The notes under the pieces were generated by a model that was not told where the DNA came from, did no database searches, and saw only the letters and a list, made by a program, of their open reading frames with translations. The translations under genes and the position numbers were made by a program. From NCBI RefSeq assembly GCF_900327275.1, contig NZ_LS398548.1, positions 1,054,001 through 1,118,000 of the forward strand: DNA of 64,000 bases. Reading direction: 5' to 3'. Below are positions 55,081 through 64,000 of this stretch, one piece after another (the stretch's first letter is position 1; every line of letters starts with the position of its first letter). The stretch is from Orientia tsutsugamushi. GTDB lineage: Bacteria; Pseudomonadota; Alphaproteobacteria; Rickettsiales; Rickettsiaceae.

Positions 55081-57216
55081 ATGGTTAGTCGTGAAGACAT
55101 TATTAATCAAGTATCTTCTTATGATCCAACATTTAATAAAACTCTTGTAAACAAAGCTATAGATTATGCTATTCACTATCACGGCAAACAAACGCGCGAG
55201 TCTGGTGATCCATATTACTATCATCCACTACATGTAGCTCTTATTATTGCTCAAATGAAGCTTGATACCGTATCTGTAATTACTGCGCTATTACATGATA
55301 CAGTAGAAGATACTGAACTAACTTTAAGTGATATTGAGCGTGAATTTGGCAAAGAAGTAGCAACGTTAGTAGATGGAGTTACTAAGCTTGCTAAACTTCG
55401 ATTCCAATCCTATCATCTACAACAAGCCAAAAACTTTCGTAAGCTACTGTTAGCTATAAGTAATGATATCAGGGTTTTATTGGTTAAATTAGCTGACCGT
55501 CTACATAATATGCGCACAATTGAGTCGATCAAGCTATTAAATAAGCGTATTAGAATAGCTTTAGAAACAATAGAAATTTATGCCCCACTAGCTGAAAGAA
55601 TTGGAGCTCAGTATATTAAACTAGAATTACAGGATCTTGCATTTAAAGTAATGTATCCTAAAATCAGAAATGCCATTATTAGCAAAATCACGCAATATAA
55701 TGATAATAACCGCATAACATCAGATACTATCATCATTGAAATTCAAAACACTTTAATGAAAGCTGGTATTAAAGCTCAGGTATCTGGCAGACATAAAGCA
55801 CCTTACTCCATTTGGATGAAAATGAGACAAAAATGCATTGGGCTAGATCAGTTATCTGATCTTATGGCCTTCAGGATTATTGTCGATACTATTCCAGAAT
55901 GTTATCAAGTCTTAGGTATTATTCATTCAAATTACAAAACAATACCTGGCAGCTTTCAAGATTTCATTAGTATTCCAAAGAATAACGGCTATCAATCAAT
56001 ACATACTACAATTATTGGCCCTCAGCAAAGAAGAATAGAAGTTCAAATTAGAACTGTAAAAATGCATGAAATATCAGAGTTTGGAATAGCAGCACATTGG
56101 CAATATAAACAACATAAAGACAATGTAGAGCAGCATAAATGGGTTTTAGAATTATTAGATATATTAGGACGCTCTTATACAGCAACTGAATTTTTGCAGG
56201 ATACAAAATTAGCAATGTATTATGACCAAGTTATCTGTTTTACTCCAGAAGGAAAACTGATTGCTTTACCTAAAGGAGCTACTGTAGTAGACTTTGCTTA
56301 TAAAGTACACTCAGAATTAGGAAATAAATGCATAGGAGCAAAAATTAGCAACAAAGTTGTACCATTAGATACACAACTGCAAAATGGAGATCAAGTAGAA
56401 ATTATAACATCGCATACACAATTCCCTATTCCTCAATGGAAAACATTTGCTGTAACAGGTAAAGCTCAATCAGAAATTCGTAAATTTATACGTAGTCAAG
56501 CATACAAAAAATACATTGATTTAGGTAAAGAAATACTAATACAAACATTAAAAAAAATACAAGTTGCCAATATTAATGTATGCATTGCTAAAATCGCTCA
56601 CGAGCTAAATAAAAAGAATGTAGAAGAAGTATTTTTCTCAATTGGAAGTGAATTATTATCAAAGAAAGAAATTATCAAAATTATTACTTCAATATCAGAT
56701 CCAGTTAACCCAGTAACATTAAATAAAGCGTACTGTCTAAGTAATGAACTATCACCAATTGCTATATCTGATAATAATAAGATTGATAAAATCAACCAAA
56801 ACTTACCTATAGATTTTGCTAAATGCTGTTACCCATTGCCTGGTGACTTAATTATTGGTCTTTGCACAAAAACAGAAATAGTAATTCACACTACCTACTG
56901 CACTATTGCTTCTAATTATGTTTTGGAATCTATAAGATTATTAGACTTTAGCTGGACTAGTAACGCTCAAAAGATGTTCTATACTTCAAGTGTGCAATTA
57001 TCTGTACGTAATAAAATAGGCAGCTTAGCCAGTATTACTACTATACTTGAAAATAATAATGTTAACATCTGTAATATCAAAACTACTAATTGTACTCAGA
57101 GTACAACTCAAATAATAATAGATATAGAAATATCTACACTTGAGCAGTTAAATAAAATAATAAATATATTACAGTCATCTCAAGACATAATATCTGTTAA
57201 AAGAGTATCTACATAA
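55081..57216 (+). CDS. spoT: Bifunctional (p)ppGpp synthetase/hydrolase SpoT
   Basis: The full-length RelA/SpoT homologue that makes and degrades (p)ppGpp. The 711-residue protein contains the HD domain (YYYHPLHVALI, ALLHDTVEDTELT, KLADRLHNMRTIES), the synthetase domain (GRHKAPYSIWMKM, LMAFRIIV, PKNNGYQSIHTTIIG, VEVQIRT-like VQIRTVKMHEISEFG), a TGS domain (VICFTPEGKLIALPKGATVVDFAY) and a C-terminal ACT domain. Both active sites look complete, unlike the fragmented SpoT genes of Rickettsia. It lies between rpoZ and acpS, a functional neighbourhood conserved in alphaproteobacteria. A stand-alone hydrolase is also present at 44998-45573. Confidence 0.95.
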   Translation: MVSREDIINQVSSYDPTFNKTLVNKAIDYAIHYHGKQTRESGDPYYYHPLHVALIIAQMKLDTVSVITALLHDTVEDTELTLSDIEREFGKEVATLVDGVTKLAKLRFQSYHLQQAKNFRKLLLAISNDIRVLLVKLADRLHNMRTIESIKLLNKRIRIALETIEIYAPLAERIGAQYIKLELQDLAFKVMYPKIRNAIISKITQYNDNNRITSDTIIIEIQNTLMKAGIKAQVSGRHKAPYSIWMKMRQKCIGLDQLSDLMAFRIIVDTIPECYQVLGIIHSNYKTIPGSFQDFISIPKNNGYQSIHTTIIGPQQRRIEVQIRTVKMHEISEFGIAAHWQYKQHKDNVEQHKWVLELLDILGRSYTATEFLQDTKLAMYYDQVICFTPEGKLIALPKGATVVDFAYKVHSELGNKCIGAKISNKVVPLDTQLQNGDQVEIITSHTQFPIPQWKTFAVTGKAQSEIRKFIRSQAYKKYIDLGKEILIQTLKKIQVANINVCIAKIAHELNKKNVEEVFFSIGSELLSKKEIIKIITSISDPVNPVTLNKAYCLSNELSPIAISDNNKIDKINQNLPIDFAKCCYPLPGDLIIGLCTKTEIVIHTTYCTIASNYVLESIRLLDFSWTSNAQKMFYTSSVQLSVRNKIGSLASITTILENNNVNICNIKTTNCTQSTTQIIIDIEISTLEQLNKIINILQSSQDIISVKRVST

Positions 57217-57226
57217 TGGTTTTTAT

Positions 57227-57622
57227 ATGATATATGGAATAGGAACTGATATAATACACATACCAAGAATTGAACAATTAATTAATAAATACTCAACTAA
57301 ATTTATTAATCGTATTCTAGGAAAAAACGAAATAACCATATATCAATCCCTTTCTATTAAACAGCAAACTAATTTTGTTGCTAAGCGCTTTGCTGGCAAA
57401 GAATCAGTAGCCAAAGCTATTGGAACTGGCATAACTTCATCATTATTATTGCGCGATATTGAAATACTAAACAACAACCTTGGTAAACCTATAGTTTATA
57501 TTCCTAATGCAGCTAAAATATTGTTGAATAACATAAAATTAACAGAATATAAGATTGATATTTCGCTCTCGGATGACTACCCACTAGCTATTGCATTCAC
57601 TGTAATCTCAGCTTCCACATAG
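57227..57622 (+). CDS. acpS: Holo-[acyl-carrier-protein] synthase
   Basis: AcpS transfers phosphopantetheine from CoA to the acyl carrier protein for fatty acid synthesis. The 131-residue protein starts MIYGIGTDIIHIPRIE, with the magnesium ligand Asp8, and has KRFAGKESVAKAIGTGI, with Glu59, the second ligand. The C-terminal segment ISLSDDYPLAIAFTVIS is typical. It starts ten bases after spoT and is presumably in the same operon. Length and motifs are complete. Confidence 0.95.
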   Translation: MIYGIGTDIIHIPRIEQLINKYSTKFINRILGKNEITIYQSLSIKQQTNFVAKRFAGKESVAKAIGTGITSSLLLRDIEILNNNLGKPIVYIPNAAKILLNNIKLTEYKIDISLSDDYPLAIAFTVISAST

Positions 57623-58195
57623 TTTTTTCTATTCATCATTATCAATACTTCTGCAACATTGCGAAAATATGTAAAAGAACGTTTATCATTCAGAGATAAT
57701 AGAATTAAATATATAAAAATAAGAAGATATCTAATGAAAGCAAAATTAACTCTAAGATTAGTATACAATGGTAGAGAAGAAATAATTATTAGCTCTAGAT
57801 GATAGTATATTGAACAAAAGACAACAGACTCAATTAATAAGCGTTTATTTAATAAATGCTTATCTTGAAGAAAGTTATTCTATCTCCAAACTTAATCTCA
57901 ATCTTATGACTTAGATAAGCTTTTTGCAAAGTATATAATATAACTTATAGCAGCATAGCTATACTACATTATCCAATCTGGTGTTATCTGGTATTATTAC
58001 TATACTCACTACACTTAGTTGTAGTTCTATTTTCGTATTCAAAAAACCTTCTTTTTTTAATTTAGATAAACACTAGCTAACTTTGGGGAGCCTTATTCCT
58101 AACAATTCTGTAAAAAGTTGAACTTTAGTTGAAAACTTTTATATTTTCATTATTATATACTTGTAGCTAGCGAACTATTAGTGCTAGCAACTACT
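57623..58195. other. Non-coding gap with decayed sequence
   Basis: No gene is supported in these 573 bases. A short hairpin ATAAGCGTTTAT/ATAAATGCTTAT occurs near 57840 and may terminate the acpS transcript, but its stem is imperfect. The rest could be eroded mobile DNA, as the initiator fragment follows directly. Confidence 0.4.
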
Positions 58196-58367
58196 TTTCA
58201 GCGTTTTGTTTCCTAAAGCTTTTCCATAAGCATCAGTTAGTCATCTCCATTCTTCTGGAGAAAAATTTTCCAATAAAATAATAAAAGACTTTTACATTAT
58301 CACTACTGTCATTATCATTGGAAATTTTGCAATCATTGCCTGTAAAACGGCGGAATATTGGTGGCAT
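58196..58367 (-). pseudogene. N-terminal scrap of the RAGE replication initiator
   Basis: From an ATG at 58367 the minus strand reads MPPIFRRFTGNDCKISNDN and VFYYFIGKFF, then in the next frame PEEWR, a stop, LTDAYGKALGNKT. These align in order with MCPVVFDFLTNGCNF, IFYNFIGNII and PPEWRKLTGDNGKALSKT of the initiator at 47251-48815. The fragment is frameshifted and stops after about 55 codons. It marks a third RAGE trace in the window. Confidence 0.72.
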
Positions 58368-58749
58368 TACTATCCATCCTATAACAGTAAAAACATCAGA
58401 GATCATATCGCATATTTAGCTTTTAAAAAGCCGTTTTTTTTATAGCGAAGAAATGTGGCAGAAAACGACTGTCTTAACAATGCTTATACATGAAAGACTT
58501 ATTCTAATTTGCTTCTTTGTTTTTTTATAGTATATTAGGTTTTCATTTCCAACTCTGTTCTTTCAAACAGCTAGTTCACCTATTCTTCATGTGGTACACG
58601 TGTATAACAATGTATAAGTTACTCCTTACGTATAACTCTTTTTAAACAAGCTTGAAATATTATACTGCAATTTTGTAAAAAAATACATAACTAGCAACCT
58701 TATACAAAAGTTATACTCTATTTTTTTTGAAGGTAGACATGGGGGCGGA
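58368..58749. other. Non-coding gap downstream of groEL
   Basis: About 380 bases, AT-rich, between the initiator scrap and the groEL stop. The groEL transcript should end here, but no convincing GC stem with a T run was found. No IS end was recognised. Confidence 0.35.
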
Positions 58750-60417
58750 TTAGAAATCCATTCCGCCCATACCACCATGATGTCCACCACCTACTCCACC
58801 ACCACTGCGGTTACCAGTATTATTATCTTCCTCATGATCAGTAATCATAGCTGAGGTAGCAATTACTAATGAAGCCACAGAAAAAGCATCTTGTAACGCA
58901 GTACGTACAACTTTAGTTGGATCCACAATACCTGCTTTTATCATATCAACGTATTGCATTGTTCTAGCATCGAATCCACGGTTTTTATCTGTACTCTTGC
59001 TTAGTTCATTAACAACAACATCCTCTTTGCCTCCAGCATTTTTAACTATTTGTCTTACCGGAGCTTCTAATACTTTTTTGATAATGTTAATACCTACCCT
59101 TTGATCTTCATTATCAAACTTCAAACTATCTAAAACACGAGAAGCATAAAATAGCGCAACACCACCACCAGGCACTATACCTTCTTCAACAGCTGCTCTA
59201 GTAGCATGTAAAGCATCTTCTACTCTATCCTTACGTTCTTTTTGTTCTACTTCAGTAGCACCACCAACTTTTAGTACAGCTACACCGTTTCTAAGTTTTG
59301 CTAAGCGCTCTTGTAATTTTTCTTTTTCATAATCTGAAGTTGTATCTTTAATTGCTTCACGGATCTGTTCACAACGAGAATTAACTTTCTTCTCTATATC
59401 ACTATTATTCTTATCATGAACTATAGTAGTATGATCTTTTGTAACAATAACTCTATTTGCAGTTCCTAACTTAGATGTATCATTAACCTTTTCTAGTTTG
59501 ATTCCTAGTTGTTCAGTAATTACTTCTCCATTTGTTAAAATAGCAATATCTTCTAACATTTCTTTTTTTCGATCACCAAAACCAGGTGCCTTAACAGCTA
59601 CTACTTTAATAGAACCTTTTAAATTGTTTAATATCAATGCAGTAAGAGCTTCTCCGTCTACATCATCAGCAATCAATACTAATGGCTTGCCAGTGTGAGC
59701 AACAGCTTCAAGCACAGGAACCAGTGGCTGCACTGTAGATACCTTCTGATCCAATAGCAAAATATAAGGATTTTCAAATTCGGTAATCATCTTTTCACGA
59801 TTCGTTGCAAAGTACTGTGATATATATCCGCGGTCAAATCTCATTCCTTTAACAACTTCAACTTCAAAGTTAAAATTTTTAGAATCTTCAACAGTTATCA
59901 CTCCTTCTTGGCCAACTTGTTTCATTGCATTAGCAATCTTTTCACCAATTTCGCGGTCTCCATTAGATGAAACAGTAGCTACTTGAGCAATTTCTTCCTC
60001 ATTTTTAACAGGGCTGCTGTTTTTACGTACATCAGCAATAACTGCTTCAACAGCTTTCTCAGCGCCTTTTCTTACTTCCTGTATATCAATGCCTGCAACT
60101 TCAGCTTTATTTAGCTCCCTAACTGCAGCATCAGCTATAACTGTAGCAGTAGTTGTACCATCACCAGCCACATCAGCTGTTTTACTAGCAACTGATATAA
60201 CAAATTGGGCTCCAACATTAAGAGATTTATCCTTAAGTTGAATTGCTTTAGCAACACTAACTCCATCTTTAGTAATTTTAGGAGGACCATAAGATTGTTC
60301 TATTGCTACACATCTACCTTTGGGTCCTAATGTTATACCTACTGCATTAGCTACAACATTTATGCCTTCTATTATTTTTTTACGACATTGATCGCCATGT
60401 ACAATTTGTTTACTCAT
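58750..60417 (-). CDS. groEL: Chaperonin GroEL (60 kDa, Hsp60)
   Basis: GroEL is the barrel chaperonin that folds proteins with GroES and ATP; in Orientia it is also a major antigen. The 555-residue protein has the hallmark [20 protein letters not shown], the ATP-site [15 protein letters not shown], the [13 protein letters not shown]-type segment [19 protein letters not shown], and the Gly/Met-rich tail ending GGMGGMDF, here extended by [11 protein letters not shown]. It follows groES by 72 bases on the same strand. It is intact. Confidence 0.98.
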   Translation of the reverse strand: MSKQIVHGDQCRKKIIEGINVVANAVGITLGPKGRCVAIEQSYGPPKITKDGVSVAKAIQLKDKSLNVGAQFVISVASKTADVAGDGTTTATVIADAAVRELNKAEVAGIDIQEVRKGAEKAVEAVIADVRKNSSPVKNEEEIAQVATVSSNGDREIGEKIANAMKQVGQEGVITVEDSKNFNFEVEVVKGMRFDRGYISQYFATNREKMITEFENPYILLLDQKVSTVQPLVPVLEAVAHTGKPLVLIADDVDGEALTALILNNLKGSIKVVAVKAPGFGDRKKEMLEDIAILTNGEVITEQLGIKLEKVNDTSKLGTANRVIVTKDHTTIVHDKNNSDIEKKVNSRCEQIREAIKDTTSDYEKEKLQERLAKLRNGVAVLKVGGATEVEQKERKDRVEDALHATRAAVEEGIVPGGGVALFYASRVLDSLKFDNEDQRVGINIIKKVLEAPVRQIVKNAGGKEDVVVNELSKSTDKNRGFDARTMQYVDMIKAGIVDPTKVVRTALQDAFSVASLVIATSAMITDHEEDNNTGNRSGGGVGGGHHGGMGGMDF

Positions 60418-60489
60418 ACTGAAAACTCCTTAAAATATTTTATAATTTGATTAGTCTAGCATCCTTTAATTATTAATACATTAAGCATT

Positions 60490-60774
60490 TTAGCTTTTAA
60501 CTAATAATATATCTGATTCTTTAATAACTACATAGTCTTTACTTTCTAATTTTATTTCAGTACCAGCCCATTTTGTATAGACTATAGTATCTCCTTTCTT
60601 TACTTTTAACGGTGTAATATCACCTTTATCATTTCTATAGCCACCGCCAACCATAACTACTATTCCTTCTGTTGGTTTCTCCTTTGCGGTATCTGGAATA
60701 AGAATTTTTCCATGTGCTTCATCATTTTGTATTGGCTCAACTAGCACACGATCATACAGTGGTTGGTATTTCAT
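60490..60774 (-). CDS. groES: Co-chaperonin GroES (10 kDa)
   Basis: GroES caps GroEL during folding cycles. The start chosen is the ATG at 60774 ([16 protein letters not shown]), preceded by GGAGG at normal spacing; the TTG twelve bases upstream overlaps that ribosome site and is rejected. The product is 94 residues. It shows the mobile loop region [20 protein letters not shown], the [19 protein letters not shown] core and the C-terminal [11 protein letters not shown]. It is the first gene of the groES-groEL operon. Confidence 0.97.
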   Translation of the reverse strand: MKYQPLYDRVLVEPIQNDEAHGKILIPDTAKEKPTEGIVVMVGGGYRNDKGDITPLKVKKGDTIVYTKWAGTEIKLESKDYVVIKESDILLVKS

Positions 60775-60850
60775 ATAATCCTCCAAAAATTTAACTCTAT
60801 ATAATTAAATTAGCATAATTAGTTAATCTATACTTTTACTATGCCCTAAT

Positions 60851-60880
60851 CATATATCTTCTGTTACTACTTATTTCAAG
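60851..60880 (-). promoter_or_regulatory. Candidate groESL promoter
   Basis: On the minus strand, CTTGAAA (60880-60874), then 17 bases, then TATATG (60856-60851). TTGAAA-N17-TATATG fits a sigma-70 type promoter, and CTTGAA also fits the heat-shock sigma-32 -35 box. The -10 has no CCCCAT, so sigma-32 is not proven. It lies 77 bases before the groES start, and no CIRCE repeat was seen. Confidence 0.4.
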
Positions 60881-61015
60881 TGTGAATAAAAAATTTTTAT
60901 ATTTTTCTTTTATACGCTGAGTTTAAACCATTAATATCGCACTAATTGTTTTTCTTAATTAATTTGAAAAAGTATATAACATAACTGTTTTATACTGGTT
61001 TAGCTATATCATTGC

Positions 61016-61600
61016 TTATAGCCTATCAGAAGTTATTGCTTCCAAAGATCTATAATATCGAATTTGGTAATCATTATATAATTCCACCTTTTCATATAAC
61101 TTTCTTCTACACAACCTTTTCCAGCAAAAGCCTTTCAATCCACTTGATTGCATTAGATGATGTCTTACTATCTTATCAAACAAGTCCATTACATATCTAA
61201 AACAACTGCTAGAGTTACCAATCCTAAAGTAATTTATCAAGCCATGTAATATCTGGTTGATAAGATATATTACTCTATCAATTGGTTACAATATAAACTT
61301 GCAGAATATTTCTTTTAGTATTTTTAGCAGAGAAGTTTGTGCTCTCGTTCTAGACATTTTTCTGAATTTTAATTTTAGATTGATCAGTTTTCACTAGCCT
61401 AAAATTAAAACTAAGAAAGTCAAATGTTTTACTATTAGATGTAAATATTGTATTAAGCAATTAACTCCTACAATTCTTTTTTCTGAGGTTTCAGTCACTT
61501 TTCTAACCGCAATTACATTACTGTCAAAAGAATTGGCAATTAAATGTTGCAAAGCTTTCACTTTATCATATTTACCTGTATTACCTTTACGATATGCCAA
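61016..61600 (-). pseudogene. Group II intron reverse transcriptase/maturase, centre deleted
   Basis: Two separated parts of an LtrA-type protein are readable on the minus strand. The N-terminal part (61600-61394) has YDKVKALQHLIANSFDSNVI and AVRKVTETS, the RVT-N start of group II intron reverse transcriptases. The C-terminal part (about 61370-61016) has FRKMSRTRAQTSLLKILKEI, INQILHGLINYFRIGNSSS, CFRYVMDLFDKIVRHHLMQ and WKRLCRRKLYEKVELYNDYQ, which match the GIIM maturase domain. The polymerase core with the YADD site is missing, and there is a stop in the second half. The RNA domains I-VI were not recognised, so mobility is lost. Confidence 0.82.
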
Positions 61601-61705
61601 AGTATATAAAATATCTGCAAAAAATAATCAATTTTAGATTGAATTATTACTTATTTAATGTATAATATCTTTGTTAAAGATATTCATATAATTTAGGAAC
61701 TAATA

Positions 61706-62875
61706 ATGTATAATACTGATTTACATGATGCTGCAAAACAGGGCGATATAAACGAGGTAAAACGCCTCATTTTGAAAGAGAATAGAGATGTTAATTTTCA
61801 AGATGAGGATAAAAATACTCCTTTATATTGTGCAGCAAAGGAAGGGCATACAGATGTTGTAAAATGGCTGTTAACTCATGGAGCCGATAGTAGTTTACAA
61901 TGTCAGTTCACTAATACTGCTTTGCACATAGCTACACAAAAAAATCATATAGCTGTTGTAAAGATTCTGGCAGCGCACGCAGCTCAAACAACTAATGTAG
62001 TTCACACAGATAATAATATTGATTTACCAGGTAATACGAATCAAACAGCTCTACATACGGCTGTTCGAAACGAATCCATAGATATTATAAAGATTTTGTT
62101 ATTTTATGGGGCTAATGGTAATTATCCAGACGCTTTTCGTAATACTGCTTTGCACGTTGCTATGATTAAACCCAATCTTGAAATTATAGATCTTTTGTTA
62201 ACTAATGGATGTAGTCTCAATGTACCTAATACAGCTGGTACTACTCCTTTTAAAAAGATTTGCAATTCTTTTCTAAATCAACCTACAGAGCAAAAGCAAA
62301 AAATAATAACATCATGTATTGCTCATCTTGTTATGAGAGAACATTGTAACAAAGAAGAAAGTACAACAACACAGCCAGCATGGTTTAAATACAATAAATA
62401 TCTTACAGCTGAATCAGAATGGTTTAAATCCAATAAATATCTTATAGATAAAAACCAATCTCTAAATGAAATTTGGCAGAACTGCCAGAAAGAAATTCAA
62501 AAGATGAAAGACACAATTGTTTGTGAAAGTGAAAATACATCTCTTTTTGATATGTTTATGGATTCTGATCTTGATAAGATAGCAAGGTCCACTAATTATA
62601 GACATATTAGGCATAAGTTTGAGAAAGAATTTTGCACGTATTCTCCTTTTATTGAAAAAGCTATTGAGAGTAGAACTTTGATGTTACAAAATGCAGTAGA
62701 ATCAATAGATGAGATATTCGAACCAAATCAAGATGATTCAACATCTTGGCTTCATTTACCACTAGAAATGAAATTTATGGTACTAGAGTACTGCAGTAAG
62801 GATGATTTAACAAAACTTCAACATCATGAAGAAGTTGAAATTGCAGGGTGCAATGTTATGCATGAGGAATCGTAG
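61706..62875 (+). CDS. Ankyrin-repeat protein with F-box-like (PRANC) C-terminus
   Basis: A candidate secreted effector of 389 residues. Five ankyrin repeats cover about residues 4-190 (DLHDAAKQGDINEVKRLIL, TPLYCAAKEGHTDVVKWLL, TALHIATQKNHIAVVKIL, TALHTAVRNESIDIIKILL, TALHVAMIKPNLEIIDLLL). A linker contains a short direct repeat (WFKYNKYL ... WFKSNKYL, about residues 224-244). The C-terminal segment LPLEMKFMVLEYCSKDDLTK (about 351-370) fits the F-box/PRANC pattern. In Orientia, Ank proteins of this layout are type I-secreted and several bind host SCF ubiquitin ligases; that activity is inferred for this one. AGGAAC lies just before the start. Confidence 0.88.
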   Translation: MYNTDLHDAAKQGDINEVKRLILKENRDVNFQDEDKNTPLYCAAKEGHTDVVKWLLTHGADSSLQCQFTNTALHIATQKNHIAVVKILAAHAAQTTNVVHTDNNIDLPGNTNQTALHTAVRNESIDIIKILLFYGANGNYPDAFRNTALHVAMIKPNLEIIDLLLTNGCSLNVPNTAGTTPFKKICNSFLNQPTEQKQKIITSCIAHLVMREHCNKEESTTTQPAWFKYNKYLTAESEWFKSNKYLIDKNQSLNEIWQNCQKEIQKMKDTIVCESENTSLFDMFMDSDLDKIARSTNYRHIRHKFEKEFCTYSPFIEKAIESRTLMLQNAVESIDEIFEPNQDDSTSWLHLPLEMKFMVLEYCSKDDLTKLQHHEEVEIAGCNVMHEES

Positions 62876-63360
62876 CACAGATATCAAAGCTTTCTGTAAC
62901 GAAAGAAATAGTAATCGCAAACTAAAACATCTTATAGGTATTGCAAAATGTTAGTGCAAAATTACTAAAATACAGAAAATCATATTGCTTGCACTATTAA
63001 GGTTTTGAATTGCATAAATAAAATTCAAAACCTTACCTCTACAACATAATATTCTTTTTGCATAATGTTATAAACTTATCTCTTTCTTAAACTCTAATCT
63101 ATTATAGTTTCAAAAGAAATTTATTATTACTTTCCCTTTTTTTCTTATAAATTTTTGTGGCTAGATCCTAAGGTTGATATACTTACTTTATCTTTTTGAT
63201 GCTTCTTGATGACGACTACTTCATTCTTCAGGATATGCTATTACTATCTTTCTTAGATTAAAAATTGTATGTTTCTTTTCTTGCTTTCAGTTGGCTCTTG
63301 CTTACTTAAAATCTTTCAAATTACTTTGTTAGCAGTACTAAATTCACATCTTGGTTTTTA
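62876..63360. other. Non-coding gap
   Basis: About 485 bases between the ankyrin gene and the second dnaB. A short inverted repeat AAGGTTTTGAATT/AATTCAAAACCTT (62990-63035) lies about 115 bases after the ankyrin gene and could end its transcript. Nothing else was recognised. Confidence 0.45.
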
Positions 63361-64000
63361 TTAACTTTGCAGAGAGTGCTTAACCATATTAGCAAATTTA
63401 GAATACTGATTAGTATAGTGTAACTTCACTGTACCAACTGGCCCATTACGGTGTTTAGCAACAATTATTTCAGCAGTATTATGACATCTATCCTGTTTAG
63501 CAATCCATTCCGTATATTCTGGCGTTCCAGGAGCTGGTTCTGATCTAGATAAGTAATATTCCTCTCTATATATGAGCATTACAATATCTGCATCCTGTTC
63601 AATGGAGCCTGATTCTCTTAGATCTGATAGCAACGGCTTTTTATCAGGCCTTTGTTCAACAGCTCTAGACAATTGTGATAATGCAATTATTGGAATATTA
63701 AGTTCTTTTGCAAGCGCTTTTAGGCTTTGAGTAATTTCAGAAATTTCATTTACTCTATTATATTGACTTCTATTTGAATCAATCTTAATTAACTGCAAAT
63801 AATCAATAAATAATATTGCTAAATTATGAGTACGTTTAAGTCTACGAGCTCGTGATCTAATTGCTGATATTGAGATTGCAGGAGCGTCATCTATGTAAAA
63901 ATTCCACTTTTGTATTGCATCTTGGACATTCTTTAACTTATTAACTTCTTGTTCACCAATTTTCCCGTTAAATAAGGAAGAACTATCAATTTCCGACTCT
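63361..64000 (-). CDS. dnaB: Replicative DNA helicase DnaB, second copy (5' end outside window)
   Basis: The last 213 codons of a DnaB helicase, open to the window edge. It has AILFIDYLQLIKIDSNRSQY with Walker B, VIALSQLSRAVEQ-type IIALSQLSRAVEQRPDKKP and HRNGPVGTVKLHYT. It is very similar to the copy at 45806-47242 over the whole visible length, with scattered substitutions (for example SRGSQYNRVQ against SNRSQYNRVN and RTDKKPILSD against RPDKKPLLSD) and a divergent C-terminus. Duplicated dnaB is usual for RAGE cargo. The Walker A half is outside the window, so intactness cannot be judged. Confidence 0.9.
   Translation of the reverse strand, partial: ESEIDSSSLFNGKIGEQEVNKLKNVQDAIQKWNFYIDDAPAISISAIRSRARRLKRTHNLAILFIDYLQLIKIDSNRSQYNRVNEISEITQSLKALAKELNIPIIALSQLSRAVEQRPDKKPLLSDLRESGSIEQDADIVMLIYREEYYLSRSEPAPGTPEYTEWIAKQDRCHNTAEIIVAKHRNGPVGTVKLHYTNQYSKFANMVKHSLQS

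Noticed and set aside
63361-63798. Short 145-codon DnaB starting at an internal TTG
   Set aside because: The frame continues upstream to the window edge as DnaB, so the true start is outside the window.
1-64000. tRNA, rRNA or CRISPR array
   Set aside because: Intergenic regions were read for T-arm-like sequence and for regularly spaced direct repeats; nothing convincing was found. A covariance-model scan was not possible.

Overview
The window is very AT-rich and reads as a piece of the Orientia tsutsugamushi chromosome (Rickettsiales), or a very close relative. This rests on the combination of RAGE-type (Rickettsiales amplified genetic element) debris with F-like tra genes, an integrase, a stand-alone SpoT hydrolase and duplicated dnaB; a rickettsial virB3-virB4-virB6 array; an ankyrin protein with a C-terminal F-box-like motif; and heavy decay by IS5, IS110, IS630 and IS982-like elements plus a group II intron remnant. 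The species name is inferred from gene content; no search was run.

Layout. 1-5225: left-running end of a RAGE, all on the minus strand, in transcription order int (with an in-frame UGA), traL, traE, truncated traK, C-terminal scrap of traB, traV, traC (runs off the window). 5873-6463: phospholipase-D-family protein. 6464-8955: IS graveyard (IS110 broken by a palindromic MITE, then a dead IS5 copy). 9060-11201: uvrD. 11402-12010: scraps of IS982, an IS630-derived MITE and an IS5-derived MITE. 12018-18369 (minus): cysS, gltX, mutL and an MFS permease. 18406-33354 (minus): virB3, virB4 and four giant tandem virB6 genes, the inner-membrane core of the P-type (rvh) type IV secretion system. 33670-38133: priA (minus), then metG-tatD (plus). 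38134-41377: MITE, dead transposase, an MscS channel and a dead second integrase. 41378-44911: rlpA-like gene, MITEs, IS630 scrap, an acidic protein of unknown function and a small ORF. 44998-48815 (minus): second RAGE fragment with a replication initiator (frameshifted), dnaB and a SpoT-like hydrolase. 49997-50521: an isolated gene-transfer-agent-type holin. 50994-54329 (minus): tatA, obg, ccmH, a small unknown and a Bax-inhibitor-1-family protein. 54674-57622 (plus): rpoZ-spoT-acpS. 58196-58367: another scrap of the RAGE initiator. 58750-60774 (minus): groES-groEL. 61016-61600: group II intron maturase with its centre deleted. 61706-62875: ankyrin/F-box-like effector candidate. 63361-64000: a second dnaB copy running off the right edge.

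How it fits together. Housekeeping genes (translation, mismatch repair, stringent response, chaperonin, protein export, secretion) survive as small operons, while nearly every gap longer than 300 bases carries decayed mobile DNA. Two secretion lineages coexist: a degraded F-type conjugation set that belongs to the RAGE, and an intact-looking P-type (rvh) set that belongs to the chromosome. No tRNA, rRNA or CRISPR array was seen. The most distinctive unlabelled structure is a family of about 370-bp, almost wholly palindromic elements (four copies) with a 5-bp target duplication at one site.
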